A stretch of 64,000 bases of DNA, from assembly GCA_907163375.1 (NCBI GenBank), contig CAJQUW010015612.1, positions 124,101 to 188,100 of the forward strand. The letters run 5' to 3'. This document shows positions 60,101-62,345 of this stretch, in pieces. Positions within the stretch are counted from its first letter, which is position 1; every line of letters starts with the position of its first letter. A program made the position numbers and the translations under genes. The notes under the pieces were generated by a model. The model saw only the letters and a list, made by a program, of their open reading frames with translations, did not search any database and was not told where the DNA came from. Source of the DNA: Prostheceraeus crozeri (lineage: Eukaryota > Platyhelminthes > Polycladida > Euryleptidae).

Positions 60101-62345
60101 TGCTACCTTCAGAATTACTTAATCATAGCCTAATACATTTGATGCATTGACCTTTGTTGTTCAATATTAACATGCGAATAAGACCAACAAAGGGTCTAAT
60201 TAGTTCATCTGACATGCGCCGGGTGCGTCTCTGACAGCCAGCGATCGCGAGATGGTTGATCTCTGTTCATGAGACGAGATTTTGCAGACGAGATTTTCTT
60301 CTATAGCAGAAGAGAATTGCAGAGGGGGGGGTTTAGCTTCTGTTGAGTGTATGTTATTGCATCAATTTGCTATTTTCTAACTGAAACTGAAAATTATGCT
60401 AATCAAATGGTAGATTCTTCGATTACACTTTATTGGGCGAGCGCTTTCGAGTATTTCCACTCATCTACAGGCATCATTCAACGGTAAAAGCAAGCCTAAA
60501 TACAATTTCAGGTGGCGCGAGTTAAAATCAAATCAATCCAATTAAAATAAGAACAATTCTTCTGATGTGCTGTGGTTGTTCAGTAGGCTTTTATTCTGTG
60601 TGATGTATTGTTTGATGAAAAGGGTTTCTGTTATTTTTGTGTCGTTTGTGCGCATGAGTATTCTGAAGCTGTTGTGTGTTGGTGGGTGAATGTGTGTCGA
60701 GATTTCTGACAGTGGACGACCTTTGATATGTTCGTTAATGCGGGTTTGCAGGTGACGGCGCGTCTCTCCGATGTAACACTTGTCACAGTGTTCACATTTG
60801 AATTCATATACTAAGGAGGAGCACACGTTAGAGGGGATAGTATCTTTGTTTTTGAAAATTTGTTGGGTTTTGTAGGTTCTGTAATACGGTACAATTTTGG
60901 TTTTATCTAAAATTCTGTTAATTTTATGAACAGCGCCGTCACCTGCAAACCCGCATTAACGAACATATCAAAGGTCGTCCACTGTCAGAAATCTCGACAC
61001 ACATTCACCCACCAACACACAACAGCTTCAGAATACTCATGCGCACAAACGACACAAAAATAACAGAAACCCTTTTCATCAAACAATACATCACACAGAA
61101 TAAAAGCCTACTGAACAACCACAGCACATCAGAAGAATTGTTCTTATTTTAATTGGATTGATTTGATTTTAACTCGCGCCACCTGAAATTGTATTTAGGC
61201 TTGCTTTTACCGTTGAATGATGCCTGTAGATGAGTGGAAATACTCGAAAGCGCTCGCCCAATAAAGTGCTATCTCTGCGACTTTTGTATTCTTCGATTAC
61301 TTTGTCAAAAATTATATAAAATGTGTTACTTGCATAATATCTGTTAGTACCGTGATATGGTAACTATGACTATAATTGGTGGATGTTGCAAAAAAAATTT
61401 TGGATCATTTTCAAATTCATTGTGATTCTCATTTCGAAGTAGTTTCTATAGAGTTGGGAAGCTTCTTTGAAAAGAAAAACGATGAAAGCACTCGTGTGAG
61501 GTCGACCTATGGACTCCACGTGGAGTAATGTCATTCCAGTTGGCGACCGTAAGCGTCATGTGTCATGTAAAAAAATTAAAATGAATGAAACTTCTTTCTC
61601 ACTGCGAAAATTGAGAGAATGCGCCCACACGTGAACGCTAGTTTTTTTTCTGCAATTGACATAGAAACTGCCGAAGTAGCCGTAATGTCATCCGTGTACC
61701 TTGTAGCACTGGTTTACTTACTGCCATATTTCTTGTATTAGCTGCAACATATTATACCTGTTTTTCATGCACTCAGTTTGTCAAATAATAAAAGAATATT
61801 TGTAATCTAAACATGGAAAACTCATAAAAGATGGAAGTTGCACAGTGACTGCTAATATTATTCGACATTCCGAATTATGAAACTTCATATATATTTACCT
61901 GGGAAAAATCCAATGAAACCCAATTAAACCCATAATTTCATTGGGTTATGTCTATAAAATTGGGTTTTGCTTCAACCCTGAACTGTTTCACGTCGAACAC
62001 TCGCTGTTTGTCTTGGATGAAAATTCCATCGCACCTTATCGCAGCAAAATAGTAATTTGCTGTGGGTCGATAGTAATTCATGAGTCAGAATTCATTCTCG
62101 TTGGTGAAAATTGTCAAGCAATTAGCACTTTTTCCGTATTTGATCGACACTATTCACATTCACAAAGCTAAATTCGACATTTGACTGGTGAAACTAAAGT
62201 TGTTAATCAAATTTTCTGTGAACTGTAAAATTTTGTTATTTTGAATTCAGACGAGTTTCTTCAATATATTAAGCGAACCCCGGAGATTGAATCAATTTTC
62301 AAATCCTTACGCTCATTCGATGGTGACAGTGCGTCAGTGATTTGA
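1..62345 (+). CDS. LPCAT2: LPCAT2-like lysophosphatidylcholine / lyso-PAF acyltransferase, 9 coding exons, 5' end outside window
   Basis: The enzyme family transfers an acyl or acetyl group from acyl-CoA to lysophosphatidylcholine or lyso-PAF in the Lands cycle, at the ER and lipid-droplet surface. The nine exons have GT-AG boundaries and compatible phases and join to 420 residues plus stop. Numbered from the window start: end of a hydrophobic segment (RLIFFVAGFHW, 1-11), acyltransferase motif I HSTYLD (32-37), motif II region around GRLLRITQP (63-71), motif III EGTTTNR (108-114), motif IV PGVPVQPV (127-134), the family signature VTWTWQG (145-151), then a linker and three EF-hand loops. Similarity to vertebrate LPCAT2 as I remember it runs across every exon (for example TDHSFEDCRLM and DFREYVIGL) and favours LPCAT2 over LPCAT1. 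The C-terminus stops 25 residues after the third EF loop, shorter than vertebrate LPCAT2. Introns are 547 to 21,054 bp. The start codon and N-terminal membrane anchor lie upstream. Confidence 0.93.
192..3968. other. Intron 1 of LPCAT2-like gene
   Basis: This is AT-rich sequence of 3,777 bp. Short open frames on both strands have no recognisable domain. I see no mobile element with definable ends here. Confidence 0.7.
3969..4204 (+). CDS. LPCAT2: LPCAT2-like exon b (motifs II, III, IV)
   Basis: The acceptor is TTAAG|GT at 3967-3968, and the first two bases finish the Arg codon from exon a. The exon encodes GRLLRITQPICVKRED, then PQVCLFPEGTTTNRTCLI (motif III, phosphate binding in the family) and PGVPVQPVLLRWPN (motif IV). 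The donor GTAAGT starts at 4205 and the exon ends in phase 0. This is the most diagnostic exon of the gene. Confidence 0.95.
4205..6028. other. Intron 2 of LPCAT2-like gene
   Basis: The intron is 1,824 bp. A few near-repeated words occur, such as GTAGACCAT around 4730-4760 and a cluster of GGATCC-like words at 5750-5815. No coding potential or bounded element is visible. Confidence 0.65.
6029..6063 (+). CDS. LPCAT2: LPCAT2-like exon c (micro-exon, WTWQG)
   Basis: This is a 35-nt exon with acceptor TTTTCAG and donor GTAAGT at 6064. It encodes DWVTWTWQGHSA, matching the family signature DTVTWTWQG that follows motif IV. It ends with GC, completed to Ala by the T that opens exon d. It is too short for ORF callers and is supported by homology and exact phase. 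Confidence 0.93.
6064..8200. other. Start of intron 3, no element recognised
   Basis: This is the first part of a 21-kb intron. It is AT-rich and contains an alternating AT run at about 7025-7046. No protein domain or terminal repeat can be recognised. Confidence 0.6.
7025..7046. repeat. (TA)n microsatellite
   Basis: About eleven TA units in a row lie inside an AT-rich part of intron 3. Confidence 0.85.
8255..8359 (-). repeat. tRNA-derived SINE, copy 1 (head and start of body)
   Basis: Read on the minus strand from 8359 there is a tRNA-like head: an A-box-like word TGGCACTGTTGATAAATGC, then the family word GATCTTTCGATCCA, then a decayed B box GGACGAATCC. It is followed by the body word AAAGTGTCATTGGAAGT. 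The same order appears in the copies at 20897-21092 and 26731-26943. Only the first ~105 bp align clearly. Confidence 0.65.
8360..11660. other. Intron 3 stretch without recognised features
   Basis: Open frames of up to about 95 codons on both strands are AT-rich and carry no known motif. The only discrete structure I found is a 20-bp perfect palindrome at 10254-10273. Confidence 0.55.
10254..10273. repeat. 20-bp perfect palindrome
   Basis: ACTAGTTCTTAAGAACTAGT reads the same on both strands with no spacer. No larger inverted repeat surrounds it, so I assign no function. Confidence 0.8.
11675..11721. repeat. 18-bp tandem repeat, 2.6 copies
   Basis: The unit CAGTGAATATGATGGCCT occurs at 11675-11692 (one mismatch) and 11693-11710, and partially at 11711-11721. 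A single inverted copy, CCATCATATTCACTGAGG, lies at 11797-11814, so the pair can form a stem-loop with a loop of about 75 bases. Confidence 0.85.
11815..13473. other. Intron 3 stretch without recognised features
   Basis: A 118-codon open frame on the minus strand (12607-12963) has no recognisable domain and I do not call it a gene. An AT-rich patch at 13160-13230 contains short palindromes such as ATGATAATTATCAT. Confidence 0.5.
13482..14464. mobile_element. hAT-type non-autonomous DNA transposon (MITE), 983 bp, intact ends
   Basis: The left end is CAGAGATGTAACCGGTC and the right end is its reverse complement, GACCGGTTACATCTCTG up to a few bases. The flanks are a perfect 8-bp target duplication TCAAGCAT at 13474-13481 and 14465-14472. 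The 8-bp duplication and CAG...CTG termini are hallmarks of the hAT superfamily. Both subterminal regions are packed with iterated ACCGG / CCGGT words, plausible transposase-binding sites. No transposase is encoded, so it must have been mobilised in trans. The interior is rich in AGGCCTA-like words. Confidence 0.9.
14473..15224. other. Intron 3 stretch without recognised features
   Basis: I see no recognisable coding or repeat signal, apart from a possible 5' extension of the Penelope fragment that follows. Confidence 0.5.
15225..15990 (+). pseudogene. Penelope-like element fragment: reverse-transcriptase end plus GIY-YIG nuclease
   Basis: Around 15225-15260 a degraded YxDD-like stretch (ATDFLIF) appears. 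At 15330-15500 the frame reads ISILDVLEASLGGYFSSPV followed by a KSFTGLLSLHRKELVLV segment. This is the order LDV...GG...SVYRKPT...SF.P...K.GLV typical of the Penelope RT tail. At 15837-15950 comes VIYKHVCNCGVSYIGRTRRR...ISEHVP, a GIY-YIG endonuclease of the Penelope type with the YIG, Arg and Glu-His elements. The fragment has several frame changes and lacks the 5' part of the RT. The RT part is a weaker call than the nuclease part. Confidence 0.75.
15991..20076. other. Intron 3 stretch without recognised features
   Basis: About 4 kb of AT-rich sequence holds only a homopolymer G run at 18225-18235. Short open frames show no family resemblance. Confidence 0.5.
18225..18235. repeat. Poly-G run (11 bases)
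   Basis: Eleven G in a row in an AT-rich intron. A similar G10 run lies at 31086-31095. Confidence 0.9.
20077..21412. mobile_element. hAT-like DNA transposon remnant with direct subterminal repeats, SINE nested inside
   Basis: The left end is CAGGGGTGGGCCG and the right end, reversed, is CAGGGGTGAGCCG. The hexamer GAACTG directly abuts both ends (20071-20076 and 21413-21418). CAGGGGTGGGC-type termini are usual for hAT elements. A 6-bp duplication is shorter than the usual 8, so the subgroup is uncertain. Both terminal regions carry repeated TGTGACAAAATGTGAC words in the same orientation. No transposase frame survives. A SINE copy sits inside at 20897-21092. Confidence 0.75.
20897..21092 (-). 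repeat. tRNA-derived SINE, copy 2 (nested in hAT-like element)
   Basis: On the minus strand from 21092: GTGGTCTCC, then A box TGGCACAGTAGCTAAGTGC, the linker GATCTTTCGGTCCAGAGG, a B box GGTCGAGCC missing one base, the body word AATGTGTCATTGGCAGT, then TCAGCACCGTCC and a 3' part ending near ACCATCATTT. Order and words match the copy at 26731-26943. The tRNA-like head shows that the family derives from a tRNA gene and would use an internal RNA polymerase III promoter. Confidence 0.8.
21413..24125. other. Intron 3 stretch without recognised features
   Basis: There are two AT-rich plus-strand open frames (22167-22436, 22610-22954), hydrophobic and low-complexity, without homology that I can name. 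I do not call them genes. Confidence 0.5.
24145..25720 (-). mobile_element. RTE-clade LINE, 5'-truncated, perfect 19-bp target duplication
   Basis: The insertion is bounded by a perfect 19-bp direct repeat TTGTATAAATTTTGTTGCT at 24126-24144 and 25721-25739. On the minus strand it starts inside the reverse transcriptase (5' truncation) and ends just after the ORF. The 3' end is a short tail with two copies of an AAGGTGAG(T/C) 9-mer, consistent with the short 3' UTR and microsatellite tails of RTE elements. The truncation and long duplication fit target-primed reverse transcription. Confidence 0.93.
24157..25662 (-). pseudogene. RTE-type reverse transcriptase, C-terminal two thirds
   Basis: The N-terminal piece (25662-25411) reads ITPAEVDHQLSKM, AVGRDDLPTEA and IPERWREGTL. 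The main frame (25407-24157, 416 codons) reads GLKLLERII, VFVDLEKAYDTVPRE (catalytic Asp of motif A), VGLYQGSALSPY, LLFADDLVISGD (FADD catalytic box), KWREALESHGLRLSRTKT and the C-terminal RTE signature MLRWPMGKTKKAKIRND and RWRWFGHLLRRPED. Two small frameshifts near 25400-25420 separate the pieces, so the expected NYRG-IN-IVSRG segment is split across frames. The catalytic boxes are intact and decay is light. Confidence 0.93.
25740..26730. other. Intron 3 stretch without recognised features
   Basis: AT-rich sequence. I see no element ends or coding signal. Confidence 0.5.
26731..26943 (+). repeat. tRNA-derived SINE, copy 3
   Basis: The head GTGGTCTCTG is followed by an A-box region CACAGTAGTTCAGTGC, AGATCTCTTGATCTAG, and the best-preserved B box of the three copies, GCGTTCGACCCCC (26784-26796). 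The body has AATGTGACATTGGAAGT, then TCAGCACCGTCC, a GGGGGACTAG block, and a tail near ACCATCATTGTTGAAATAAA. It lies about 175 bp upstream of exon d on the sense strand. Confidence 0.8.
27118..27172 (+). CDS. LPCAT2: LPCAT2-like exon d
   Basis: The acceptor is ATTTCAG at 27117. The first T completes Ala with exon c, then the frame reads IAGLWMGLCQFHNYAEIE, matching the family segment ...LWLTLCQFHNQVEIE. The donor is GTGAGG at 27173. It is a 55-nt exon after a 21-kb intron, supported by phase and homology. Confidence 0.93.
27173..28890. other. Start of intron 4, no element recognised
   Basis: About 1.7 kb of AT-rich sequence with repeated ATCAATTAAT words around 27880-27975. No gene or bounded element is visible. 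Confidence 0.5.
28895..30212. mobile_element. TTAA-target DNA transposon, non-autonomous (Kolobok- or piggyBac-like), ~1.3 kb
   Basis: TTAA flanks both ends (28891-28894 and 30213-30216). The left terminus GGCTGATTTCCATTAA and the reversed right terminus GATTGGTTTCCATTAA agree at 13 of 16 positions. TTAA duplications are typical of Kolobok and piggyBac transposons. No transposase is recognisable. The inside holds a second set of GGGATTCC-like words (29195-29905), which may be another insertion. Confidence 0.65.
29195..29905. repeat. Possible nested repeat with GGGATTCC/CCCGGGAT words near both ends
   Basis: GGGATTCCGGGATTGACC lies near 29200. Related words, GGGATTCTGAATCCC and GATCCCGGGATTGAAG, lie near 29860-29910. 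I cannot define precise termini or a duplication, so this is only a tentative repeat. Confidence 0.3.
30217..31140. other. Intron 4 stretch without recognised features
   Basis: No coding or repeat signal is visible apart from a G10 homopolymer at 31086-31095. Confidence 0.5.
31143..31582. repeat. Partial MITE with TTGAAATTCAAG-like sub-repeats and one GTGTCC end
   Basis: The right end GGCGCGGACACCCTAG is the reverse complement of GGGTGTCCGCGC, the same terminus as the element at 33436-34127. The body is filled with degenerate TTGAA / TTCAA words. The matching left terminus is not visible, so the element is truncated or too diverged. Confidence 0.5.
33436..34127. mobile_element. MITE with GTGTCC termini and CCTGGAAAA sub-repeats
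   Basis: The left terminus GAGGGTGTCCGCG and the reversed right terminus ACGGTGTCCTCG form short inverted ends. The 7-mer GCTTGTG flanks both sides (33429-33435 and 34128-34134). Just inside each end, CCTGGAAAA / CCCGGAAAA units repeat at least eight times on the left and three times on the right. In one frame these translate to a LENLENPENPEN string, which is a repeat artefact and not a protein. Confidence 0.7.
34135..35060. other. Intron 4 stretch without recognised features
   Basis: AT-rich sequence with no recognisable feature. Confidence 0.5.
35061..36172 (+). mobile_element. CR1/L2-like LINE, 5'-truncated, with (CT)n tail
   Basis: The fragment starts just before RT motif A (IMIDMTRAFDRM) and runs to a short 3' UTR. 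That UTR has AATAAA followed by CTCTCTCTCT near 36151-36172, where simple-repeat 3' ends are usual for this LINE group. I could not find a target duplication. It has the same orientation as the host gene. Confidence 0.85.
35084..36090 (+). pseudogene. CR1/L2-like reverse transcriptase, C-terminal half
   Basis: The first frame (35084-35809) shows IDMTRAFDRM (motif A Asp), SGGVPQGSVLGPWLW (motif B), DFDIYADDVTVS (catalytic YADD), NNMSLSATKTVELIV and VKLLGVTVDKHLTF. A frameshift near 35745-35805 moves the frame to 35734-36090, which continues with the thumb and C-terminal region (ERVEKCALKVIHPALSYDEA ... LIPVR) and reaches a stop at 36088-36090. There is one clear frameshift. Confidence 0.9.
36173..37297. 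other. End of intron 4, no element recognised
   Basis: No coding signal. A pyrimidine-rich acceptor tract precedes exon e. Confidence 0.5.
37298..37380 (+). CDS. LPCAT2: LPCAT2-like exon e
   Basis: The acceptor is ATCTTTCAG at 37297. The exon encodes LLPVYYPNEAEVDNPQLFADNVRKLMA, matching the family segment FMPVxxPNxEEKxDPxLFAxxVRxLMAE. The donor is GTAAGT at 37381, and the last GA is completed to Asp by exon f. Confidence 0.93.
37753..38080. mobile_element. Possible small MITE with TTTTTTAAGG termini
   Basis: The left end CAGTGTTTTTTAAGGTGTT and the reversed right end TAGGGTTTTTTAAGGTTTA resemble each other. CACGGGTC words occur inside both ends. No clear target duplication is present in the AT-rich flanks, so the call is tentative. 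Confidence 0.4.
38437..38683. mobile_element. Fold-back MITE, 247 bp, ~60-bp inverted ends
   Basis: The left arm starts GCATAGAAGAGGAAAGTGTG. The reversed right arm starts GCATAGAAGAGAAAACTATG, and both continue with TTGTCTCATGGCxTCGxxTG and TTCTCTAyGGTGAGAT. The inverted similarity extends for about 60 bp on each side of a ~125-bp centre. No target duplication is obvious and nothing is encoded. Confidence 0.75.
38684..40891. other. Intron 5 stretch without recognised features
   Basis: AT-rich sequence with no recognisable gene or element. Confidence 0.5.
40892..41057. repeat. 36-bp inverted repeat upstream of exon f
   Basis: Arms at 40892-40927 and 41022-41057 begin CATTGTGTTCCATTGTTAC and differ at two positions. 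The loop is about 94 bases. It lies about 125 bp before the exon f acceptor, so in the pre-mRNA it could fold into a stem near the splice site. It may equally be a decayed MITE. Confidence 0.8.
41184..41511 (+). CDS. LPCAT2: LPCAT2-like exon f (linker to first EF-hand)
   Basis: The acceptor is ATATTTCAG at 41183; the first T completes Asp. The frame reads ALDIPMTDHSFEDCRLMML, IVEFSKLSRKLNLN, ITFDEFAEYLGLL and ends with VFDLYDR, the start of the first EF loop. The donor is GTGAGA at 41512, phase 0. An open frame upstream (41071-41183) is intron read-through and not coding. Confidence 0.95.
41512..43000. other. Start of intron 6, with a TGATTATGAT-rich low-complexity patch
   Basis: From about 42570 to 42700, TGATTATGATT-like units recur with interruptions. 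No gene or bounded element is visible. Confidence 0.6.
43046..43097. repeat. Strong stem-loop
   Basis: GGCAGGTAGCCCTAGATAGC and GCTAGCTAGGGTTCCCTGCC face each other across an 8-base GAAAAAAT loop. They pair over most of their 20 positions with a small internal mismatch. It lies about 100 bp beyond the stop of the minus-strand Penelope remnant and could be part of that element's 3' UTR. Confidence 0.7.
43195..43760 (-). pseudogene. Penelope-like element fragment: linker plus GIY-YIG nuclease
   Basis: The 181-codon frame (43740-43195) contains CPYVNCIACSC, a cysteine cluster of the Penelope linker. It continues with YMMKCTYNNCPKMYIGETAR, VRSRINEHL and a Lys-rich end, which is the GIY-YIG nuclease with YIG, Arg and the Glu-His pair. 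Upstream of the Met the similarity may continue in another frame (EKIKLKFKRNGF). The reverse transcriptase is absent, so this is a 5'-truncated copy. It lies antisense in intron 6. Confidence 0.85.
44150..44376 (+). pseudogene. Fragment of a LINE C-terminal domain (Cys/His motif)
   Basis: The frame reads SAYSGSWLHVSPVSSIGTMS, then ALRVGATVCP, CGEVFDKYGLHTLSCRYSAGH. It resembles the SGAWL-alP...LRLG...C..CG..D..G.H.LSC..S.GR segment found near the C-terminus of some invertebrate retroelement polyproteins, upstream of a restriction-like nuclease. I recall that similarity and could not search it. It is truncated on both sides. The longer open frame that starts at 43825 is AT-rich filler. Confidence 0.5.
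44517..44615 (+). CDS. LPCAT2: LPCAT2-like exon g (first EF-hand)
   Basis: The acceptor is TTTTTTCAG at 44516. The frame reads NRSGTIDFREYVIGLSLISSPANSDETIENAFR. Joined to exon f this gives the EF loop DRNRSGTIDFRE, canonical at positions 1, 3, 5, 9 and 12 and so expected to bind Ca2+. The donor is GTAAG at 44616, phase 0. Confidence 0.94.
45163..45304 (+). CDS. LPCAT2: LPCAT2-like exon h (second EF-hand, start of third)
   Basis: The acceptor is CTTCCAG at 45162. The frame reads LFDADGKGYVMRDDLTKIL ... LFNKIDVDNNGKISY. The second loop DADGKGYVMRDD has Asp instead of Glu at position 12. The third loop DVDNNGKISYDE is completed by exon i and is canonical. The donor is GTAAGT at 45305, and the last G completes Asp with exon i. 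Confidence 0.94.
45305..46650. other. Start of intron 8, no element recognised
   Basis: No coding or bounded repeat signal. Confidence 0.5.
46880..47035 (+). repeat. Unclassified dispersed repeat, copy 1
   Basis: It starts TTAAAGGTGTGCTCCGG (46880-46896) and ends with GATGACGTCAGCTGTGATAC (to 47035). The same two words, with the second exact and the first differing at two sites, occur inverted at 53637-53795 with nearly the same spacing (156 versus 159 bp). The surrounding CTGCAGA-rich sequence suggests that the repeat extends upstream. A 156-codon minus-strand frame across it has no known domain. Confidence 0.6.
47262..48077. other. Intron 8 stretch without recognised features
   Basis: I see nothing I can name. 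Confidence 0.5.
48180..50999 (-). pseudogene. LINE ORF2: AP endonuclease plus reverse transcriptase
   Basis: The endonuclease frame (50999-50274) shows LLLCNAQSVFFKLDELRDMV, ITESWL (catalytic Glu), RRGGGVLIY and FICGDFN. From ~50275 to 49990 the similarity continues in another frame (PLVDHLKV, matching the Asp-His site) with one in-frame TAG. The RT frame (49990-48881) has NKASGSDGLSPTVLK, LRPISLLPIVSKVFERIV, VTFDLSHAFESVPHS (motif A Asp) and SGVPQSSILGP. A one-base frameshift near 48940 leads to frame 49019-48180, with VVKYADDVTLI (YADD) and the thumb region. Gly of the usual PQG is Ser here. Confidence 0.9.
51003..51818 (-). CDS. LINE ORF1 protein (coiled coil plus RNA-binding region), intact frame
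   Basis: The frame has 271 codons and is uninterrupted. Residues ~15-40 are charged and helical (SVTQLSKLNKDQLLSAVKDA). Residues ~50-120 form a heptad-rich coiled coil (LLQQLESRLSAKISGVMEKV). The remainder (KRANNVIINGIPEN ... RPLLVKFFDRTTRSDFLF ... LRKRMKDMRDEL) resembles the RRM-like and C-terminal domains of L1/CR1-type ORF1p, RNA chaperones that coat the LINE transcript. Its open frame contrasts with the damaged ORF2. Confidence 0.85.
   Translation of the reverse strand: MPVKPVHFDEVRRMSVTQLSKLNKDQLLSAVKDAIEKDKTPTKTTTLNDDNNDIKNLLQQLESRLSAKISGVMEKVETIERTLQFVSADQVRIDNEIGAMRNAIVNQQIYIEKIEAEKRANNVIINGIPENDILFTDVVLDTDIDKVKHLSRLIDPVADDTPHVESVMRLGKKNDKIRPLLVKFFDRTTRSDFLFKQEKFREPSETSRLFGKIYVNKDSSFLIRKEESRLRKRMKDMRDELCDGDRLYIKNDKLMLNGNEIDRVDISKHMF
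52322..53321. mobile_element. hAT-type non-autonomous element, copy A (1,000 bp)
   Basis: The left end CAGTGGTGGGCAACC and the reversed right end CAGTGGTGGACAACGCG form inverted termini. An 8-bp duplication with one mismatch flanks it (GTCTACAT at 52314-52321, GTTTACAT at 53322-53329). It aligns along most of its length with the copy at 55103-56138 (shared landmarks GGAAGCTTTTCTTTTGTG and GTGGTTTATT). It encodes no recognisable transposase. Confidence 0.88.
53330..55102. other. Intron 8 stretch between the two hAT copies
   Basis: It contains the inverted copy of the 46880 repeat (53637-53795) and a run of CTGCAGAG words (54010-54070). Otherwise I see no gene; open frames at 54154-55129 have no recognisable domain. 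Confidence 0.5.
53637..53795 (-). repeat. Unclassified dispersed repeat, copy 2 (inverted)
   Basis: This is the reverse orientation of the repeat at 46880-47035. On the plus strand it opens GTATCACAGCTGACGTCATC and closes CCGGAGTATACCTTTAA, with 159 bp in total. The centre is diverged. Confidence 0.6.
55103..56138. mobile_element. hAT-type non-autonomous element, copy B (1,036 bp)
   Basis: The left end is CAGTGGTGGGCAACCAAG and the right end, reversed, is CAGTGGTGGGCAACGCG. It has the same family and orientation as copy A. The right subterminal region carries extra GCGGGCCACC units (near 56076-56110) that copy A mostly lacks. The flanks (TATTCTCA / TTCTACGT) show only a partial match, so the target duplication has decayed. 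No transposase is recognisable. Confidence 0.87.
56402..56690 (-). pseudogene. Tc1-like transposase C-terminal remnant
   Basis: One minus-strand frame reads NQDNVPAHRA, then after 34 residues (one of them a stop) HPIEHVWDHLDRHVRALQ and PPTTLNQLVTCLKEAW, ending at a stop at 56402-56404. These are the second Asp and the Glu of a DD34E catalytic triad plus the typical Tc1 tail. The N-terminal half and both terminal repeats are missing. Confidence 0.85.
56985..57790 (-). pseudogene. Jockey-like LINE reverse-transcriptase fragment
   Basis: The minus-strand frame 57674-57417 reads PLPTDTTLKLTVYADDITITA (catalytic YADD) and LLSWTRQNNLHINPTQQN. Further downstream the similarity continues with ITHYENTPLTTLNNNRILG and, after stops, NKALRIVTGCTRDTNTQHLH. 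This matches the order in Jockey-type elements. At least three in-frame stops follow the YADD part. Both ends are missing and limits are approximate. Confidence 0.75.
58129..58545 (-). pseudogene. Tc1-like transposase C-terminal half (left arm and centre)
   Basis: The minus strand from ~58545 encodes QYDGTPCRTARLEADYQNL and, after a frameshift near 58362, PWPCSSPDLNPIENCWAVVK followed by LKRTVMKVWTTEISEK. The spacing from the Asp of DGTPC to the Glu of NPIEN is about 34 residues, as in Tc1 DD34E. It ends at AREGPAKL and a stop. Confidence 0.88.
58543..58795 (+). pseudogene. Tc1-like transposase C-terminal end (right arm, inverted copy)
   Basis: The plus strand reads FNPIENCWAVIKKRVAQRKH, NDFKKEVMEVWNAEISEE and later KARQGPAKL. 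This is the same C-terminus as in the left arm, in opposite orientation. It includes the catalytic Glu but not the second Asp, so it starts later in the gene than the left copy. Confidence 0.85.
58910..60349 (+). mobile_element. Tc1/mariner-type transposon with ~200-bp terminal inverted repeats, TA duplication
   Basis: The termini CACTCAACGGCAGCTAAA and (reversed) CACTCAACAGAAGCTAAA open inverted repeats of about 198 bp (58910-59107) and 204 bp (60146-60349). The inner 120 bp look nearly identical between the arms. TA flanks both sides (58908-58909, 60350-60351). The pre-insertion site can be read from the left arm of the palindrome, where GGAATATATGTTATTGC is uninterrupted. It therefore inserted after the palindrome formed. 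Confidence 0.92.
59188..59985 (+). pseudogene. Tc1-type transposase, one frame with nonsense codons
   Basis: From the Met at 59188 a single frame encodes an HTH-type N-terminus (MVRHMTKDERLRAVGMAEAG, then SCKAIARYLGRALKTIRELL), then WRRVVFTDKTRFRLF (first catalytic Asp), GCVWRDPGQAF and HYILQDDNAPPH (second Asp). Stops at 59404 (TAG), 59590 (TAA), 59614 (TAG) and 59929 (TGA) lie in this same frame, with a fifth near 59980; no frameshift is needed over ~800 bp. The part that should hold the catalytic Glu (NPIE) is missing, so the sequence is internally deleted. Confidence 0.9.
60542..60933 (-). pseudogene. Penelope-like GIY-YIG nuclease, longer copy
   Basis: The minus-strand frame from 60933 reads VHKINRILDKTKIVPYYRTY, FKNKDTIPSNVCSSLVYEFK, CEHCDKCYIGETRRHLQTRI and NEHIKGRPLSE. 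It ends TETLFIKQYITQNKSLLNN ... LFLF before the stop at 60542. This is the connector plus the complete GIY-YIG nuclease, with YIG, Arg and Glu-His present. The reverse transcriptase is absent by 5' truncation. The frame is open throughout. Confidence 0.9.
60934..61152 (+). pseudogene. Penelope-like GIY-YIG nuclease, shorter inverted copy
   Basis: The frame opens at RRHLQTRINEHIKG and runs 73 codons to the same LFLF stop (61150-61152). It is truncated inside the nuclease, lacking the GIY-YIG strand. It is the exact inverted partner of 60542-60760. Confidence 0.9.
61300..62250. other. End of intron 8, no element recognised
   Basis: No recognisable gene. A 76-codon open frame at 61941-62171 has no domain that I know. 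The exon i acceptor lies at its end. Confidence 0.5.
62251..62345 (+). CDS. LPCAT2: LPCAT2-like terminal exon i (end of third EF-hand, stop)
   Basis: The acceptor is TGAATTCAG at 62250. With the G from exon h the frame reads DEFLQYIKRTPEIESIFKSL and ends RSFDGDSASVI then TGA at 62343-62345. The DE completes the third EF loop. This exon lies 17 kb beyond exon h and is missed by simple ORF calling. It is supported by phase and by similarity to the family's ISYEEF...HPEY segment. Confidence 0.92.

Larger units (their letters stand above)
57948..60410. mobile_element. Palindromic Tc1 derivative made of two inverted 3' halves, interrupted by another transposon
   Basis: The left arm (57948 to ~58385) and the right arm (~58530-58909 plus 60350-60410) are inverted copies of one sequence, separated by a ~145-bp unique centre. 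The arms include both the outer terminal repeat (CCATTTGATTAGCATAAT) and the C-terminal coding part of a Tc1 transposase. Paired landmarks are GGCTGGTCCCTCTCTTGCC near 58139 and GGACCAGCC near 58771, and TTAGCTTAGTAAAAAAT near 58072 and its complement near 58836. The right arm is split by the element at 58910-60349. Confidence 0.85.
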
